A DNA stretch of 50,569 nucleotides from Myxococcales bacterium (GCA_012522445.1 JAAYKL010000126.1:1-50569), one strand, 5' to 3'. Counted from the stretch's first letter, positions 17,821-27,457 are shown. Notes: generated by a model not told the origin, from the letters alone. Numbers and translations: made by a program.

Positions 17821-18744
17821 TCAGTTGACTTTAAAGGTGAGATCGCCTTTTTCAAAGAAGGCGACGATTTGATTGGCCGCCGCGATGCCCGCTTGAATGT
17901 TGGCTTCTGCGGTTTGGGCGCCCATCTTTTTGGCCGTGGCAAAATAGCGCTCGTCGGCAAAGGATTTCAGCTCTGCGTCACAAGCGGGCATCACGTCTGT
18001 GGCGTAGCGGAAGTCTTCGCGCTCTTTCATGACCTGCACGAGCCCCGCTTCGTCGATGACCTCTTTGCGCGCCGTGTTCACGAGCATCGCGCCCTTGGGC
18101 ATCTGGGACAGCAGCGCGTGGCCGATCGAGTTTTTCGTTTTGTCGTTGGCCGGGATGTGCAGCGAAAGATAATCGGATTGGCTGTACAGCGCCTCCACCG
18201 AATCGACAACTTCCACGCCCAAGCGGGCAATGGCATCGGGAGAAATGAAGGGATCGTGGGCCACTATCCGCATGCCAAATCCCTTGGCGATGGTGGCGAC
18301 GCATCGCCCGACCGCACCAAAGGCGTGAATGCCGATGGTTTTGCCTCGCAGCTCGGTGCCCGCCTTGCCCGTGTATTTTTTTCGCGCCAGTTGCAGCATC
18401 AAGCCAAAGGCCAGCTCCGCCACAGCGTTGGCGTTTTGCCCCGGCGTATTCATCACCACGACGTTTGTAGCCGTTGCCGCTGCGCAGTCCACATTGTCGT
18501 AACCCGCTCCGGCGCGGACGACGATTTTGAGGTTCTTGGCTGCTGCCAATACATCGGCGGAGACCAAGTCGCTGCGCACAATCATGGCATCGACGTCGGC
18601 GACGGCGTCGCGCAAAGCTTGGGGGTTGGTATAGCCTTCGAGCAAGGCCAAGCGATAACCCGCCGCGTCCAACACATTGCGGATGCCGTCCACTGCGGCT
18701 TTGGCGAAGGGTTTGTCCGTAGCAATCAGGACTGTTTTAGACAT
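17821..18744 (-). CDS. serA: Phosphoglycerate dehydrogenase-type 2-hydroxyacid dehydrogenase
   Basis: The 307 residues match the short form of D-3-phosphoglycerate dehydrogenase (first step of serine synthesis, NAD-dependent oxidation of 3-phosphoglycerate). The nucleotide fold shows GIHAFGAVGR, the substrate/cofactor region RAGAGYDN and MNTPGQNANAVAE, and the catalytic-arginine loop VNTARKEVIDE. The position that carries the catalytic His in E. coli SerA (PHIGGST) reads KKMGAQT. I recall this as normal for the short SerA type found in Bacteroidetes, ending KKMGAQTAEAN. No ACT domain is present, so no serine feedback is expected. The ATG at 18744 has AAGGAG seven bases upstream. Another 2-hydroxyacid substrate is possible. 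Confidence 0.85.
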   Translation of the reverse strand: MSKTVLIATDKPFAKAAVDGIRNVLDAAGYRLALLEGYTNPQALRDAVADVDAMIVRSDLVSADVLAAAKNLKIVVRAGAGYDNVDCAAATATNVVVMNTPGQNANAVAELAFGLMLQLARKKYTGKAGTELRGKTIGIHAFGAVGRCVATIAKGFGMRIVAHDPFISPDAIARLGVEVVDSVEALYSQSDYLSLHIPANDKTKNSIGHALLSQMPKGAMLVNTARKEVIDEAGLVQVMKEREDFRYATDVMPACDAELKSFADERYFATAKKMGAQTAEANIQAGIAAANQIVAFFEKGDLTFKVN

Positions 18745-18897
18745 GTGCATTCTCCTTTTTACAGATGGTTTCGGTGCCGTAACAAGCTTCAAAACACCTA
18801 GGCTATACGCCTGAGAAACGCGATTGTCAGCAGCAAACTCTCACGATAACCGCCGCTGCACCACGCCGAATCACGCGCGCTGTTGGGCGCATTCGGG

Positions 18898-19491
18898 CTA
18901 TCTCTTTATCGTGGTGCGTTGCTGGGTCGCCAAGGGAGCCGCGCTGGTCTGTGGCGCAGCAATAGAAGAGCGCTGATTTTCCCAAATGTTGTAGTGCGTG
19001 TTGTCGTGGGCCTCGCGGTCGATGGGCTCGCCAGGGCGGCGGTCTGAATAGCCGAGCAACACCAGCGAAAAGGGGATCACGCCCTCTGGCAACTGCAACA
19101 AACGGCGAAATTCATCTACGCGTTCCCGCATGGGATAAATGCCCGTCCAGTTGGCCCCCAACCCCTTGGCGTGTGCGGCGAGCAGTATGGCATAAGTGCA
19201 GGCAGAACAATCTTGCACCCAAAAGCCAGGGAATTTCTCGCGGTGCAAGACGCCACAAACCACAATGCCCGCCGGTGCCGTGTCGGCCGCCGTGGCATAC
19301 GGATTGATGGCGGAGACCTGGGCCAACAACTCGGGTCTGTCGATGACGACGAAACTCCAGGGGCGCGCATCGCCCGACGATGGTGCGGCAGAGGCGATAT
19401 CTATCACCTCTTGCAACAACTCGCGGTGTACGCCGGTGCTGTTAAATCGGCGCACACTGCGCCTGGTGGTTATGGCAGTAATTACGTTCAT
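18898..19491 (-). CDS. Nitroreductase-family protein
   Basis: This 197-residue FMN-dependent nitroreductase-fold protein has the N-terminal TTRRSVRRFN phosphate-binding stretch, APSSGDARPW for flavin contacts, and the QDCSACTYAILLAAHAKGLG helix typical of the family. It ends with a 30-residue Ala/Gln/Thr-rich tail. GGAG lies five bases before the ATG. Members reduce nitroaromatics, quinones or flavins with NAD(P)H, and the natural substrate cannot be told from sequence. It is a monocistronic gene between serA and a DUF6918-like gene. Confidence 0.88.
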   Translation of the reverse strand: MNVITAITTRRSVRRFNSTGVHRELLQEVIDIASAAPSSGDARPWSFVVIDRPELLAQVSAINPYATAADTAPAGIVVCGVLHREKFPGFWVQDCSACTYAILLAAHAKGLGANWTGIYPMRERVDEFRRLLQLPEGVIPFSLVLLGYSDRRPGEPIDREAHDNTHYNIWENQRSSIAAPQTSAAPLATQQRTTIKR

Positions 19492-19576
19492 CACATCTCC
19501 AAAGTAAATGCCCTCAATCGATTGTCAACGCCACCGCCGAACAAAGCGATTCGTCGGCTTCCGCAGCGCTCTTAAG

Positions 19577-20026
19577 CTAAAGATACTTCATCGCCAAACG
19601 CGCCACCGCCGGAACAGCGTCGGACACGTTTCGCTGCGCCACATGGCGCAAGCTCGCATATATTTTTTGGATCGCGATTTTGCTCGAGCGCGACATGATG
19701 TCATCGGTGATACCGAGCAAATCTCCGGCGATTTCTTGATCGCGGGCTGTGGCCCACGCATCGAAGGACTTGGCTTTGTCTGGATAGTCGCCGCAGTATT
19801 TATCGTAGTGCCTATCGAGTACGCGCACGAAGTCGTTTAGCAACGCGTCGACCGCATGCGGCACCATGGTGGGTTTGAGTGCGGTAAAGGCCTTGTAACC
19901 CGCCTTGATCAATATCCCGCTCACACCGCTCTTGCCCGCCACCTCGTCATCTACGAGTTTCGCGCAGTCTGCGATGACCTGAGGACGTTTGTCTGCGGCC
20001 AATAACGCGTCCGTCAATACTCCCAT
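19577..20026 (-). CDS. DUF6918-like small protein
   Basis: This is a cytoplasmic, mostly helical protein of 149 residues with no signal peptide and no enzyme motif. Blocks such as RPQVIADCAKLVDDEVAGK, GVSGILIKAGYKAF and MVPHAVDALLNDFV resemble the DUF6918 family as I remember it, whose function is unknown. The start at 20026 follows a GAAAGGA ribosome site. A longer frame upstream lacks one. Confidence 0.65.
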   Translation of the reverse strand: MGVLTDALLAADKRPQVIADCAKLVDDEVAGKSGVSGILIKAGYKAFTALKPTMVPHAVDALLNDFVRVLDRHYDKYCGDYPDKAKSFDAWATARDQEIAGDLLGITDDIMSRSSKIAIQKIYASLRHVAQRNVSDAVPAVARLAMKYL

Positions 20027-20142
20027 AGTGCATCCTTTCTCTTTCGGTGCCCGCTCGTCTGGCGGCATTCCATTTCTGCGATGCGCAGCGGTGCGCGCTG
20101 TGCCAGAGCCTTTTTGCACAAGACCTTCCGGTTGTCATGCGG

Positions 20143-20517
20143 CTAATGCAACGGCGACAACCACGGGGACATGCCAGCGCGAGTCTTGGGACCGATGCCG
20201 CGGATTTGCATCACCTCGTCTGGGTGCTGAAACGCGCCATGCGCATTGCGGTGCTGCACAATGGCCCGTGCCCGCGCCGGACCGATGCCGGGCAAAAACT
20301 GCAACTCGGCCTCGTCCCCGGCATTGAGGCGCACCCCCAAACCACAAAGCAACCGCTGCTCCATGGGCGCCACATCCATGATTTCTGCTCGGCATTGCAC
20401 CGCGGACAAGGGCAAGACCGCACAATGGCTACGCTCCAGTGCCTGCCAGTGCGCAGCTCCGCTCCACACCAGCAACAGCGCGCAACACACCCCAATCGAT
20501 ATCGACCAATGCGGCAT
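20143..20517 (-). CDS. ComEA-like helix-hairpin-helix protein
   Basis: The 124 residues have an N-terminal hydrophobic signal or anchor (ISIGVCCALLLVWSGAAHW), a short Cys-containing linker, and then a double helix-hairpin-helix fold. That fold shows LNAGDEAELQFLPGIGP followed by ARAIVQHRNAHGAF and MQIRGIGPKT. The pattern is that of ComEA-type DNA-binding modules, which bind incoming DNA outside the inner membrane during uptake. No other competence gene is near, so a competence role is an inference. AAAGGA lies upstream of the ATG, and the gene is divergent from the RND transporter. Confidence 0.8.
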   Translation of the reverse strand: MPHWSISIGVCCALLLVWSGAAHWQALERSHCAVLPLSAVQCRAEIMDVAPMEQRLLCGLGVRLNAGDEAELQFLPGIGPARARAIVQHRNAHGAFQHPDEVMQIRGIGPKTRAGMSPWLSPLH

Positions 20518-20638
20518 AATGAGACATTCCTTTCATTGACAAACGGGCCCATGTGCGATTGTTGTGCACCAGCGCCATCTATATTATCGGCCGCTAGTGG
20601 CAATAATTTCCTATTTTCTCCAAAATACTGGTTGCACC

Positions 20639-23242
20639 ATGAATTTAAATTCTCTCTTTGACCGCCAAATCGAACGCATCATCCGCCACCCCATTCGCAT
20701 CCTCGTTACCATGGCGCTGTTGATTGCCGCCACCCTCACCTGGCTGTTGACCACCTCGCCGCTCTCCCTCGACACCAACTTCGCCTCCCTGCTGCCCGAC
20801 GACCTCCCCTGCGTGGTAGAGTCCAAGCGCATCGCCAAACACGTCGGCTCCACCGATCACCTCTACATCGCCATCGAGTCCGAATCCTTTGCCGACAACA
20901 TCGCTGTGGCCAAGCAGATCGCCGCCGCACTCGATGCCTTGCCCGAAATTGAATGGGTCACCATTGAGGAAGACAAATCCTTCTTCCGCAAACACCGCTT
21001 GCTCTATCTCGACACCCCCGATTTGCAGCAAATCGTCGATCGCGCCACCGAGCGCGTGCAATACGAAAAGAAAATCGCCAATCCCTTTTTCATCAACATC
21101 GCCGATGAAACGCCTCCCGACATCTCCTTCGACGACATTATGGCGCGGTACGAGACCCGCTTGGGCGCGCGCGGCGGTGGCGGCAGCAATGTGTTCAGCG
21201 CCAAGAAGGATGGCAGCGGCGGCGACGACGCACCAGATGCGGCCAAAGTGGACATCGCCGATTATCTCGCCTCCCCAGACGGCACCATCGTCACCGTCAT
21301 GGCCCGCCCCTCCAGACCCGCCACCGATATGGATTTCGGCATGGCCCTGGTTGAAAAGGCCCAGCAGATCATCGATGCCACGCAAGATCACCGCAACCCC
21401 ACCATGAAAATCGAAGTGGCGGGCTCCTATCGCAACCGCTACCTCGAATACCGCAATGTCGTCCGCGACATCATCTCCTCGCTGGGCCTCTCGTTCTCTC
21501 TCATCGTTCTCGTGGTCGCGCTGAGCTTTCGCGCCTTTCGCCCCCTCTTGCTCATCTTCATCCCGCTGATCACTGGAACGCTACTCACCCTGGGTGCCAC
21601 CGCCCTCACCTTTGGCCGCCTCAACATGGTGACCGCCCTTATCTTCGCCGTGTTGCTCGGGCTGGGCATCGACTTCGGCGTCCACATGACCTCTCGCTAC
21701 CTGTTTGAGCGAAAACGCGGCGCATCGTTGACACGGGCACTCCAACTGTCGCTGCAAAACACCGGGAAGGCCGTCATCGCTGCGGCTGCCACCACCGCCA
21801 CCAGCCTGGCCGTACTGTGGATGGCAGACTTCAAAGGTTTCTCAGAGTTTGGCGCTATCGCGTTGATGGGCATCCTGCTGTGCTTGGTGGTGTTCCTGTT
21901 GATGGTACCAGCCCTCGCCACCCTGCTGGAGCGCATCCGCCCCGTTCGCCCGCTGGCCACCGCTGCAACGGCACCTTCCGCCGACTCCGCCGACATCTCC
22001 ACCGCCTCCGAAACGAAAGACACAGCCTCCGAAACGAAAGACACCGCCTCCGTCGACGCCCCTCTCCAACGCCGCCGGCCCCTTTACTTGGCCCTCGCCG
22101 CCTTTGCCATCATGACAATCGTCTCGCTGTACTACGCTTCGCACATCGGCTTCGAGTACAACTTTTACAATCTGGGCAGCAGCAAAAAGATCTCCACCGA
22201 CATCAAGTACGGCAAGACCCTCAGCCAGAGTTCCTCACCTGTCGTGGCCCTGCTGGACACGCCGGATAAGGCCCGCCTCTTCACCCGCCATCTCGAAGGC
22301 ATGCTCGACGCCGACACCGCCTCCCGTTCGCTGCTGAAAAACGCCTTCTCCATCTTTTCGTTTGTCCCCGACGACCAAGAGACCAAGGTCGCGCTGCTCG
22401 AATTGCTGCGCGAACAACTCGACCAAGCCCTGCGCCTCGAAAAGCTCAACGCCAAAACCCGCAAGCAGCTCGAAGACATCCGCGAATGGACCACGGTCCA
22501 GCCCTTCGCCCTCGCCGACCTACCCGATTGGGTGCAGGGAAAATTCTCCGAAAAGGACGGCACCATCGGCCGGATGGTCTACCTGTTTCCACGGCTTAAC
22601 GAATACTACGTCGATCAGATGTCCGAGTTTTACGACGAGTTCGGCAGCCTCGACATCGCGGGCATCGGCCACGTACACCCCAGCGCCTCGGGATTCATCC
22701 TCGTCGAAGTCGTCCGCGCTGTGCAGCGAGACGGCGTGATGATGGCCATATTTTCACTGGTGCTGGTGCTGGTGCTTCTCTTTACCGGCTTTCGCAAGCT
22801 GTCTTCGGTGGCCCTGATTTTCATTTCCCTCTTGTCTGGGCTCATCTGGACAGCGGGCATCATGGGCTTTTTCGGCATCAAACTCGGCCTATACAACATG
22901 CTCGTCTTGCCGTTGCTCCTCGGCACCGGCATCGACGCCTCCATTCACATTTTTCATTCGTACAGCGAGCGCGGCCCCGGTTCCATCAAGCGCGTACTCA
23001 AGCAAACCGGTTTCGCCGTCCTCGTCTCGTCGGCCACCACGGCGGTGGGCTTCGTGGGCATGGCAGTGGCCTCTCACTTGGGATTGCGCAGCATCGGCAC
23101 CCTGGCCACCATCGGCATCAGCGTCTGCCTCGCCAGCGCCCTCACCATCTTGCCCGTATTGTTGCTGTTAAAAGAACGCCGCAACGCTGCTTTGCACCGC
23201 GGCGAAAAGACGTCGCCTGCCCTCACCCCACGCGCTGGGTAA
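20639..23242 (+). CDS. RND-superfamily (MMPL/HAE3-like) transporter
   Basis: The 867-residue protein has the two-fold RND design: one helix near residues 22-42, a soluble loop, then six helices, repeated once. The fourth-helix motif GLGIDFGVHMTSRY of the first half matches GTGIDASIHIFHSY of the second. A Gly/Asp-rich insert in the first loop (around 180-205) and a Ser/Glu/Thr/Lys spacer between the halves (around 440-475) with a duplicated six-residue ASETKD-type unit are low complexity. The HAE3 and MMPL families move lipids, hopanoids or hydrophobic compounds out of the inner membrane. No membrane-fusion or outer-membrane gene adjoins it, so lipid handling is more likely than drug efflux. 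It ends 20 bases inside the convergent lysS gene. Confidence 0.85.
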   Translation: MNLNSLFDRQIERIIRHPIRILVTMALLIAATLTWLLTTSPLSLDTNFASLLPDDLPCVVESKRIAKHVGSTDHLYIAIESESFADNIAVAKQIAAALDALPEIEWVTIEEDKSFFRKHRLLYLDTPDLQQIVDRATERVQYEKKIANPFFINIADETPPDISFDDIMARYETRLGARGGGGSNVFSAKKDGSGGDDAPDAAKVDIADYLASPDGTIVTVMARPSRPATDMDFGMALVEKAQQIIDATQDHRNPTMKIEVAGSYRNRYLEYRNVVRDIISSLGLSFSLIVLVVALSFRAFRPLLLIFIPLITGTLLTLGATALTFGRLNMVTALIFAVLLGLGIDFGVHMTSRYLFERKRGASLTRALQLSLQNTGKAVIAAAATTATSLAVLWMADFKGFSEFGAIALMGILLCLVVFLLMVPALATLLERIRPVRPLATAATAPSADSADISTASETKDTASETKDTASVDAPLQRRRPLYLALAAFAIMTIVSLYYASHIGFEYNFYNLGSSKKISTDIKYGKTLSQSSSPVVALLDTPDKARLFTRHLEGMLDADTASRSLLKNAFSIFSFVPDDQETKVALLELLREQLDQALRLEKLNAKTRKQLEDIREWTTVQPFALADLPDWVQGKFSEKDGTIGRMVYLFPRLNEYYVDQMSEFYDEFGSLDIAGIGHVHPSASGFILVEVVRAVQRDGVMMAIFSLVLVLVLLFTGFRKLSSVALIFISLLSGLIWTAGIMGFFGIKLGLYNMLVLPLLLGTGIDASIHIFHSYSERGPGSIKRVLKQTGFAVLVSSATTAVGFVGMAVASHLGLRSIGTLATIGISVCLASALTILPVLLLLKERRNAALHRGEKTSPALTPRAG

Positions 23243-24809
23243 TCAGCTCCAACACGCGGTCCACCCCCACCAGCCGTGCGAAACTGCCGAAGCGCGGTCC
23301 CTGCTCCTGCCCCAGCAACACCTGGTAAAACGCGCTAAAAAACGACCGGGCTTCCACGTCTTTTTCCTTGGCCACATCGAAGATCAGCGCTTGCAGCGCC
23401 GGCGCGTCCATCTCGGCAGTGCCCTCGACGCTCAAGCGCGCCTTTAAGGACATAAACATATCGCGCTCGGCATCGGTGGGGGGGCGGTAGTGCTTGTGCG
23501 GCAGGATGCGCTCCAGGTAGTAGGCCACGCCTTTCTCGATCAACACCGAGACAACCTCGCTGTATTCATTGATGTTCGCGTCGTAGCGCTCCAGAAAAGC
23601 CCCGATGCGATCCGTGTCGGATTTGTCCATGCCCAGCGCCGAAACCAAATTGTTGATCATGGTGAAGTTCACCGAAGACCGGTAGCGGGGCACCTCGCGG
23701 CCCTGGTTGTGAATGTGCCACAACGGGTTGTCTGGCTTTTTGTCGTCCGTCACCTCCGGATATCGGCCCAATTGATCGAGGTACTCGTCCATGGTGCGCG
23801 GGATCATATCGACATAGAGTTTTTTCGCCTGGCGCGGATCGCGAAAGATGAAGTAGGCCAACGAGGACACCGGCGCATAGGCCAGCCATTCGTCCATGGA
23901 AACACCGTTGCCCAGCGACTTCGAAATTTTTTCGCCGTTTTCGTCGAGAAAGAGTTCGTAAAAATAACCACAAGGCGGCCGTCCCCCCATAATTTTAACG
24001 ATTTTGGAGGAGAGCTCGGCGGAGGGGATGAGGTCTTTTCCGTACATCTCGTAGTTGACACCATAACAGTACCAACGCAGGGCCCAGTCCACCTTCCAGC
24101 CCATTTTCACGCCGCCATTCAACACCGACACCGTGTCGGAATGACCGCAACCGCGCACGTCGCCAAATTGCCCATCGCAAACGTAATCGACGGCCAGCTC
24201 CGCCTTGCGATAGGCGCTAACCCGCGTGGTGTAGATGCGCCCGCAGGACGCGCACTTGGGCAAGAACGGCGACCAATTGGCGCGGTTTTCCTCTTTCAAT
24301 GTCGGCAAAATAACATCGAGGACGTCTTCGACGCGGTGCAGCAGAATTTCCAATCCTGGGTTGAAATCGCCGCGGCGATACGCTTCAGACGCGCTTTGCA
24401 AATCGCAAGAGAACCCAAATGTATCGAGAAAGGCTTTGAGGCGGCCGATCATGTGCGCTGAGAATGACGCGCAACACCCATAGGGGTCAGGGATGTCGCA
24501 GAGGGATTTTCCCAGGTGGGTCGCCAACATCTCCGCCTGGGGGAGATTTCCCGGCACCTTTCGCAAGCCGTCCAGATCGTCGCTGAAAGCCACGAGGCGG
24601 GCGTCTCTTCCCGTAAGGGTGCGGTAGGCATTCATCACCCAAGTCGTGCGGGCCACCTCAGCGAAAGTGCCGATGTGGGGCAACCCGCTGGGACCATATC
24701 CCGTTTCGAAAAGTGCGGGTTTGGTGATTCCCGCTTTGTCGACGGCGTTCATCACGCGTTCCGCTTCTTTAAAAGGCCAGGATTTGTAGCGTTGGATTGT
24801 TTTTGTCAT
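23223..24809 (-). CDS. lysS: Class I lysyl-tRNA synthetase
   Basis: The 528 residues charge tRNA-Lys. The protein belongs to the class I LysRS type (common in archaea, spirochaetes and some proteobacteria), unrelated to ordinary class II LysRS. Evidence is the HIGH-like GPSGLPHIGTF near residue 40, the zinc-like CASCGRIY and C-x-x-x-C-x-H region, and the KMSKS-like EKISKSLGNG. The helical C-terminal anticodon-binding half is also present. The start MTKTIQRYKSWPF matches the family. A frame open 100 codons further up encodes low-quality sequence and is not used. No Shine-Dalgarno site is evident. Confidence 0.93.
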   Translation of the reverse strand: MTKTIQRYKSWPFKEAERVMNAVDKAGITKPALFETGYGPSGLPHIGTFAEVARTTWVMNAYRTLTGRDARLVAFSDDLDGLRKVPGNLPQAEMLATHLGKSLCDIPDPYGCCASFSAHMIGRLKAFLDTFGFSCDLQSASEAYRRGDFNPGLEILLHRVEDVLDVILPTLKEENRANWSPFLPKCASCGRIYTTRVSAYRKAELAVDYVCDGQFGDVRGCGHSDTVSVLNGGVKMGWKVDWALRWYCYGVNYEMYGKDLIPSAELSSKIVKIMGGRPPCGYFYELFLDENGEKISKSLGNGVSMDEWLAYAPVSSLAYFIFRDPRQAKKLYVDMIPRTMDEYLDQLGRYPEVTDDKKPDNPLWHIHNQGREVPRYRSSVNFTMINNLVSALGMDKSDTDRIGAFLERYDANINEYSEVVSVLIEKGVAYYLERILPHKHYRPPTDAERDMFMSLKARLSVEGTAEMDAPALQALIFDVAKEKDVEARSFFSAFYQVLLGQEQGPRFGSFARLVGVDRVLELITQRVG

Positions 24810-24864
24810 AGGGCGGATATGTTCTGAAAGGCCGCCGCTTGTCAAGAGTGGCACGCGCAACGCC

Positions 24865-26181
24865 TTATGGCGACAGGTGCCCCGCCCCTGGTTCGGAGAA
24901 GGATGGGGGTACCACGACAACGCCTTCATCAATGATGCCATGAGATGTCGGTGAACCCTCAATGCCGTGGCGCTCCGGCGGACTGTCAGCGGTTGGCGCA
25001 GGGGCCGGAGTCTTCGCAGCGGTGGGCGGAACCGGACGGGGGGATGGCGCCTCATCGCGACCCGCCTCGCGCGGGGCTTGGTGGCGATCTCCGAAGGCAT
25101 GCCAGGCACCTACGCCGCAAAGGAGCAGCGCGGCGATGGCTGCCAAGGCGCCCAGGAAGCGGCGTCGCATGTGACGCTTCGCCGGTGCAAGCGATAACGG
25201 TGGGCGAGACGCGCATGCAACCACCACGGGAGCTGTGCGGTCGGCGATAACATCGCTGGTTTCGCCATCACTGCTCGCCACCGCCCCATTCGCCACCATG
25301 TGCTGGCCCGCAGAAAAAGTGCGCGCGCAGAGTGATGCATCGGCCGGTGGCGTGGACAGCCCCTGCAGCAGGCGCAGCGCTTCGGCCGCGGAATGCACCC
25401 GGTCCTCGGGGTTGCGCTGCAAGAGTTGGCGCAGAAACGCATTTGTTTGGGCGTCCAGCCAGGGGATGTCGGAAAATGATTGGTGCAACACCGACAGGAT
25501 AACTTCGCTCGCGTTGGCGCCGCTGTGATACGGCGTCCCCGTGAGCATTTCGAAGCACACCAAGCCGGCACTGTACAAATCAGAAGCGGGGGTCACCGCC
25601 GTTCCAGCCACTTGTTCCGGCGACAAATAGAGCAGTTTTCCCTTGATGACCCCATTGCGCGTCAGGGTGGCGGCATCGGTGACCTTGGCGATACCAAAAT
25701 CGGCGAGCTTCACCGCACCGCTGTTCGAGAGCAAAATATTGTGCGGCGAGACATCCCGGTGAATCACGGGACGCAACACGCCGCCACTGTACATATTGTG
25801 CGCGGCCTGCAGCGCCTGCAGCAATCCCTGCAGAATTGCCAAAGCCACCGGTGGCGGCAACGAAAGACCGCTATGGGACAACACGCGCAACAAGCGCTTC
25901 AAATCCAGGCCATCCACATACTCCATAACTAGCTGAGGCTGCGCCCCGCTGTCGTCGTAGGCCAGCGTGCGGACGATGTTGGGATGCGAGAGGGCACAGG
26001 CGATCTGGGCCTCTTGTCGGAACATGGTGGTGAACGCGGCGTCGCCCAAGTGATCGCTGCGGATGCGCTTCACACAAAGCGGTGCACCATCGGCGGCGCG
26101 CGCCAAATAAATTTCGGCCATCCCCCCGCACTCCAGCCGGCGTTCCAGTGTAAACGTCAACTTTGCATGCGCCTCAGACAT
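24865..26181 (-). CDS. Membrane-anchored Ser/Thr protein kinase
   Basis: The 438 residues begin with a Hanks-type kinase domain (about 8-270). Its Gly-rich loop region reads ECGGMAEIYLA, with the ATP-binding Lys in CVKRI, catalytic loop HRDVSPHN, metal-binding DFG (LADFGIAKV), and SPE replacing the more usual APE. A single membrane helix follows (about 342-362, LGALAAIAALLLCGVGAW), then a short Pro/Ala-rich outer tail. HRDVSPHN kinases of this build are common in myxobacteria. The ATG overlaps the end of thiL by eight bases, suggesting co-translation. Its targets are unknown; the FHA protein of this window is a possible partner type. Confidence 0.9.
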   Translation of the reverse strand: MSEAHAKLTFTLERRLECGGMAEIYLARAADGAPLCVKRIRSDHLGDAAFTTMFRQEAQIACALSHPNIVRTLAYDDSGAQPQLVMEYVDGLDLKRLLRVLSHSGLSLPPPVALAILQGLLQALQAAHNMYSGGVLRPVIHRDVSPHNILLSNSGAVKLADFGIAKVTDAATLTRNGVIKGKLLYLSPEQVAGTAVTPASDLYSAGLVCFEMLTGTPYHSGANASEVILSVLHQSFSDIPWLDAQTNAFLRQLLQRNPEDRVHSAAEALRLLQGLSTPPADASLCARTFSAGQHMVANGAVASSDGETSDVIADRTAPVVVACASRPPLSLAPAKRHMRRRFLGALAAIAALLLCGVGAWHAFGDRHQAPREAGRDEAPSPRPVPPTAAKTPAPAPTADSPPERHGIEGSPTSHGIIDEGVVVVPPSFSEPGAGHLSP

Positions 26182-27205
26182 CGCCTCCCATTTCCCCTCC
26201 CTGCAGATGATCAAATCCTTTTTGAGACAGCGTTGGTGCGCATGTCCCGGTCAACACCACATCGGGTGTCCCGGTCACGGCCTCGCCAACAATTGTCACG
26301 GGCACCCCGGTCTGGGCGAGACACTGCGCCGCAATGTCTTCTGCGTCGCCAGCCGGTACCGAAAACAGCAGCTCGTAATCCTCACCGCCGGTAAGGGCCC
26401 ACTGCAATGCAGCTTCACCGGCATGCGCGGCCGCTTCCCGTGTGGCGTCGTGCAAGGGCAACCGGTCGGTGTCGATGCGAAGGGTCACAGCGCTGCGCCT
26501 GGCCAAATGTCCGGCGTCTTGCACCAGGCCGTCGCTGATATCTATGCAGGCGCGCACGCGTCCAGAGGTCGACAAAAAACGCCCCACCGCAACCCGGGCT
26601 GTGGGTTTGTGATGCCGCTGCTGACAATAAGCACGAGCCTCCGGTGACACGGGCAACTCAGCGTGCTCCAACAAAAACAACCCGGCGCGCGAATCGCCCA
26701 ACGTCCCGGTAACGCAGAGCTTGTCTCCGGGCTTTACGGCACTGCGCAATAGCATTTCCTCTTGGGCCACTTGGCCGAGCAAAAACAAATCCACCGAAAC
26801 CCCATCTCCTGTTCGCGCGGTGTTGCCGCCCAAAATCACCGCCCCTTCCCGCGACAACTCGGACTGCAATCCCTGGTAGAGCGCGTCTATCCATGACAAG
26901 CGCATCTCTTGATGAACGCGCAGCGCCAGAAAAGCATAGCGCGGCATCCCCCCCATGGCCGCAATGTCGCTGAGATTTACCGCCGCAATGCGCTGCCCCA
27001 ATGTTTTGGGCTCGCTGCGGTGCATCAAAAAATGCACCCCTTCGATTTGCGCGTCGCAAGTGGCCAGCCAGCACAGCGATGCATCGCCGCGAAACGCCGC
27101 CGCGTCGTCCCCCATGCCCAACAGCACATCGGGGCCGCCGTCACCGGCAAAGCGCTCCAGATGCGCGATCAATCCAAACTCACCGAGAATGCGTAGTGTT
27201 GACAT
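26174..27205 (-). CDS. thiL: Thiamine-monophosphate kinase
   Basis: This 343-residue ATP-dependent kinase turns thiamine phosphate into the cofactor thiamine diphosphate. It has the family's GMGDDAAAF metal-binding segment, the LSDIAAMGGMPRYAFLAL motif, GGNTAR, DISDGLVQDAGH and TGGEDYELLF. The start at 27205 is preceded by GAAGGA with a six-base spacer. It leads a two-gene unit with the Ser/Thr kinase, a surprising pairing that may only be transcriptional. No TPP riboswitch is recognised upstream. Confidence 0.94.
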   Translation of the reverse strand: MSTLRILGEFGLIAHLERFAGDGGPDVLLGMGDDAAAFRGDASLCWLATCDAQIEGVHFLMHRSEPKTLGQRIAAVNLSDIAAMGGMPRYAFLALRVHQEMRLSWIDALYQGLQSELSREGAVILGGNTARTGDGVSVDLFLLGQVAQEEMLLRSAVKPGDKLCVTGTLGDSRAGLFLLEHAELPVSPEARAYCQQRHHKPTARVAVGRFLSTSGRVRACIDISDGLVQDAGHLARRSAVTLRIDTDRLPLHDATREAAAHAGEAALQWALTGGEDYELLFSVPAGDAEDIAAQCLAQTGVPVTIVGEAVTGTPDVVLTGTCAPTLSQKGFDHLQGGEMGGDV

Positions 27206-27365
27206 CTTTTGTCCTTCTATAAGCGGGGACACCTCTGTTCAGAACCAGCCCTCATGTGCCCATGTGCCGCCTGCCACAAAGTGCTCCCCGACGGGTACAA
27301 TCCCCCTGCTCTATGTATCGGCCAAAATTCGATAAAGTTTCTGATCTGCGTAAAAATCTATGCAC

Positions 27366-27393
27366 TTGACAAGGCTTTTCATCTGGGTAATTA
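27366..27393 (+). promoter_or_regulatory. Promoter for the fab operon
   Basis: TTGACA at 27366-27371 is followed after 16 bases by TAATTA at 27388-27393. It stands 65 bases before the yceD ATG in an AT-richer gap and is the best sigma-70-like match ahead of the rightward operon. Confidence 0.5.
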
Positions 27394-27457
27394 CCGCCGC
27401 TCAAGGCAGCCTGGCATGCAGTGACATGCGGGGCGCAGGTCGTTTGAGAAATGTAGC

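Noticed and set aside
24810..25109. 100-codon extension of lysS
   Set aside because: The extra residues are Pro/Arg-rich, have no ribosome site and precede the family N-terminus MTKTIQ.
27206..27457. TPP riboswitch ahead of thiL
   Set aside because: The conserved CUGAGA and thi-box elements are not seen.
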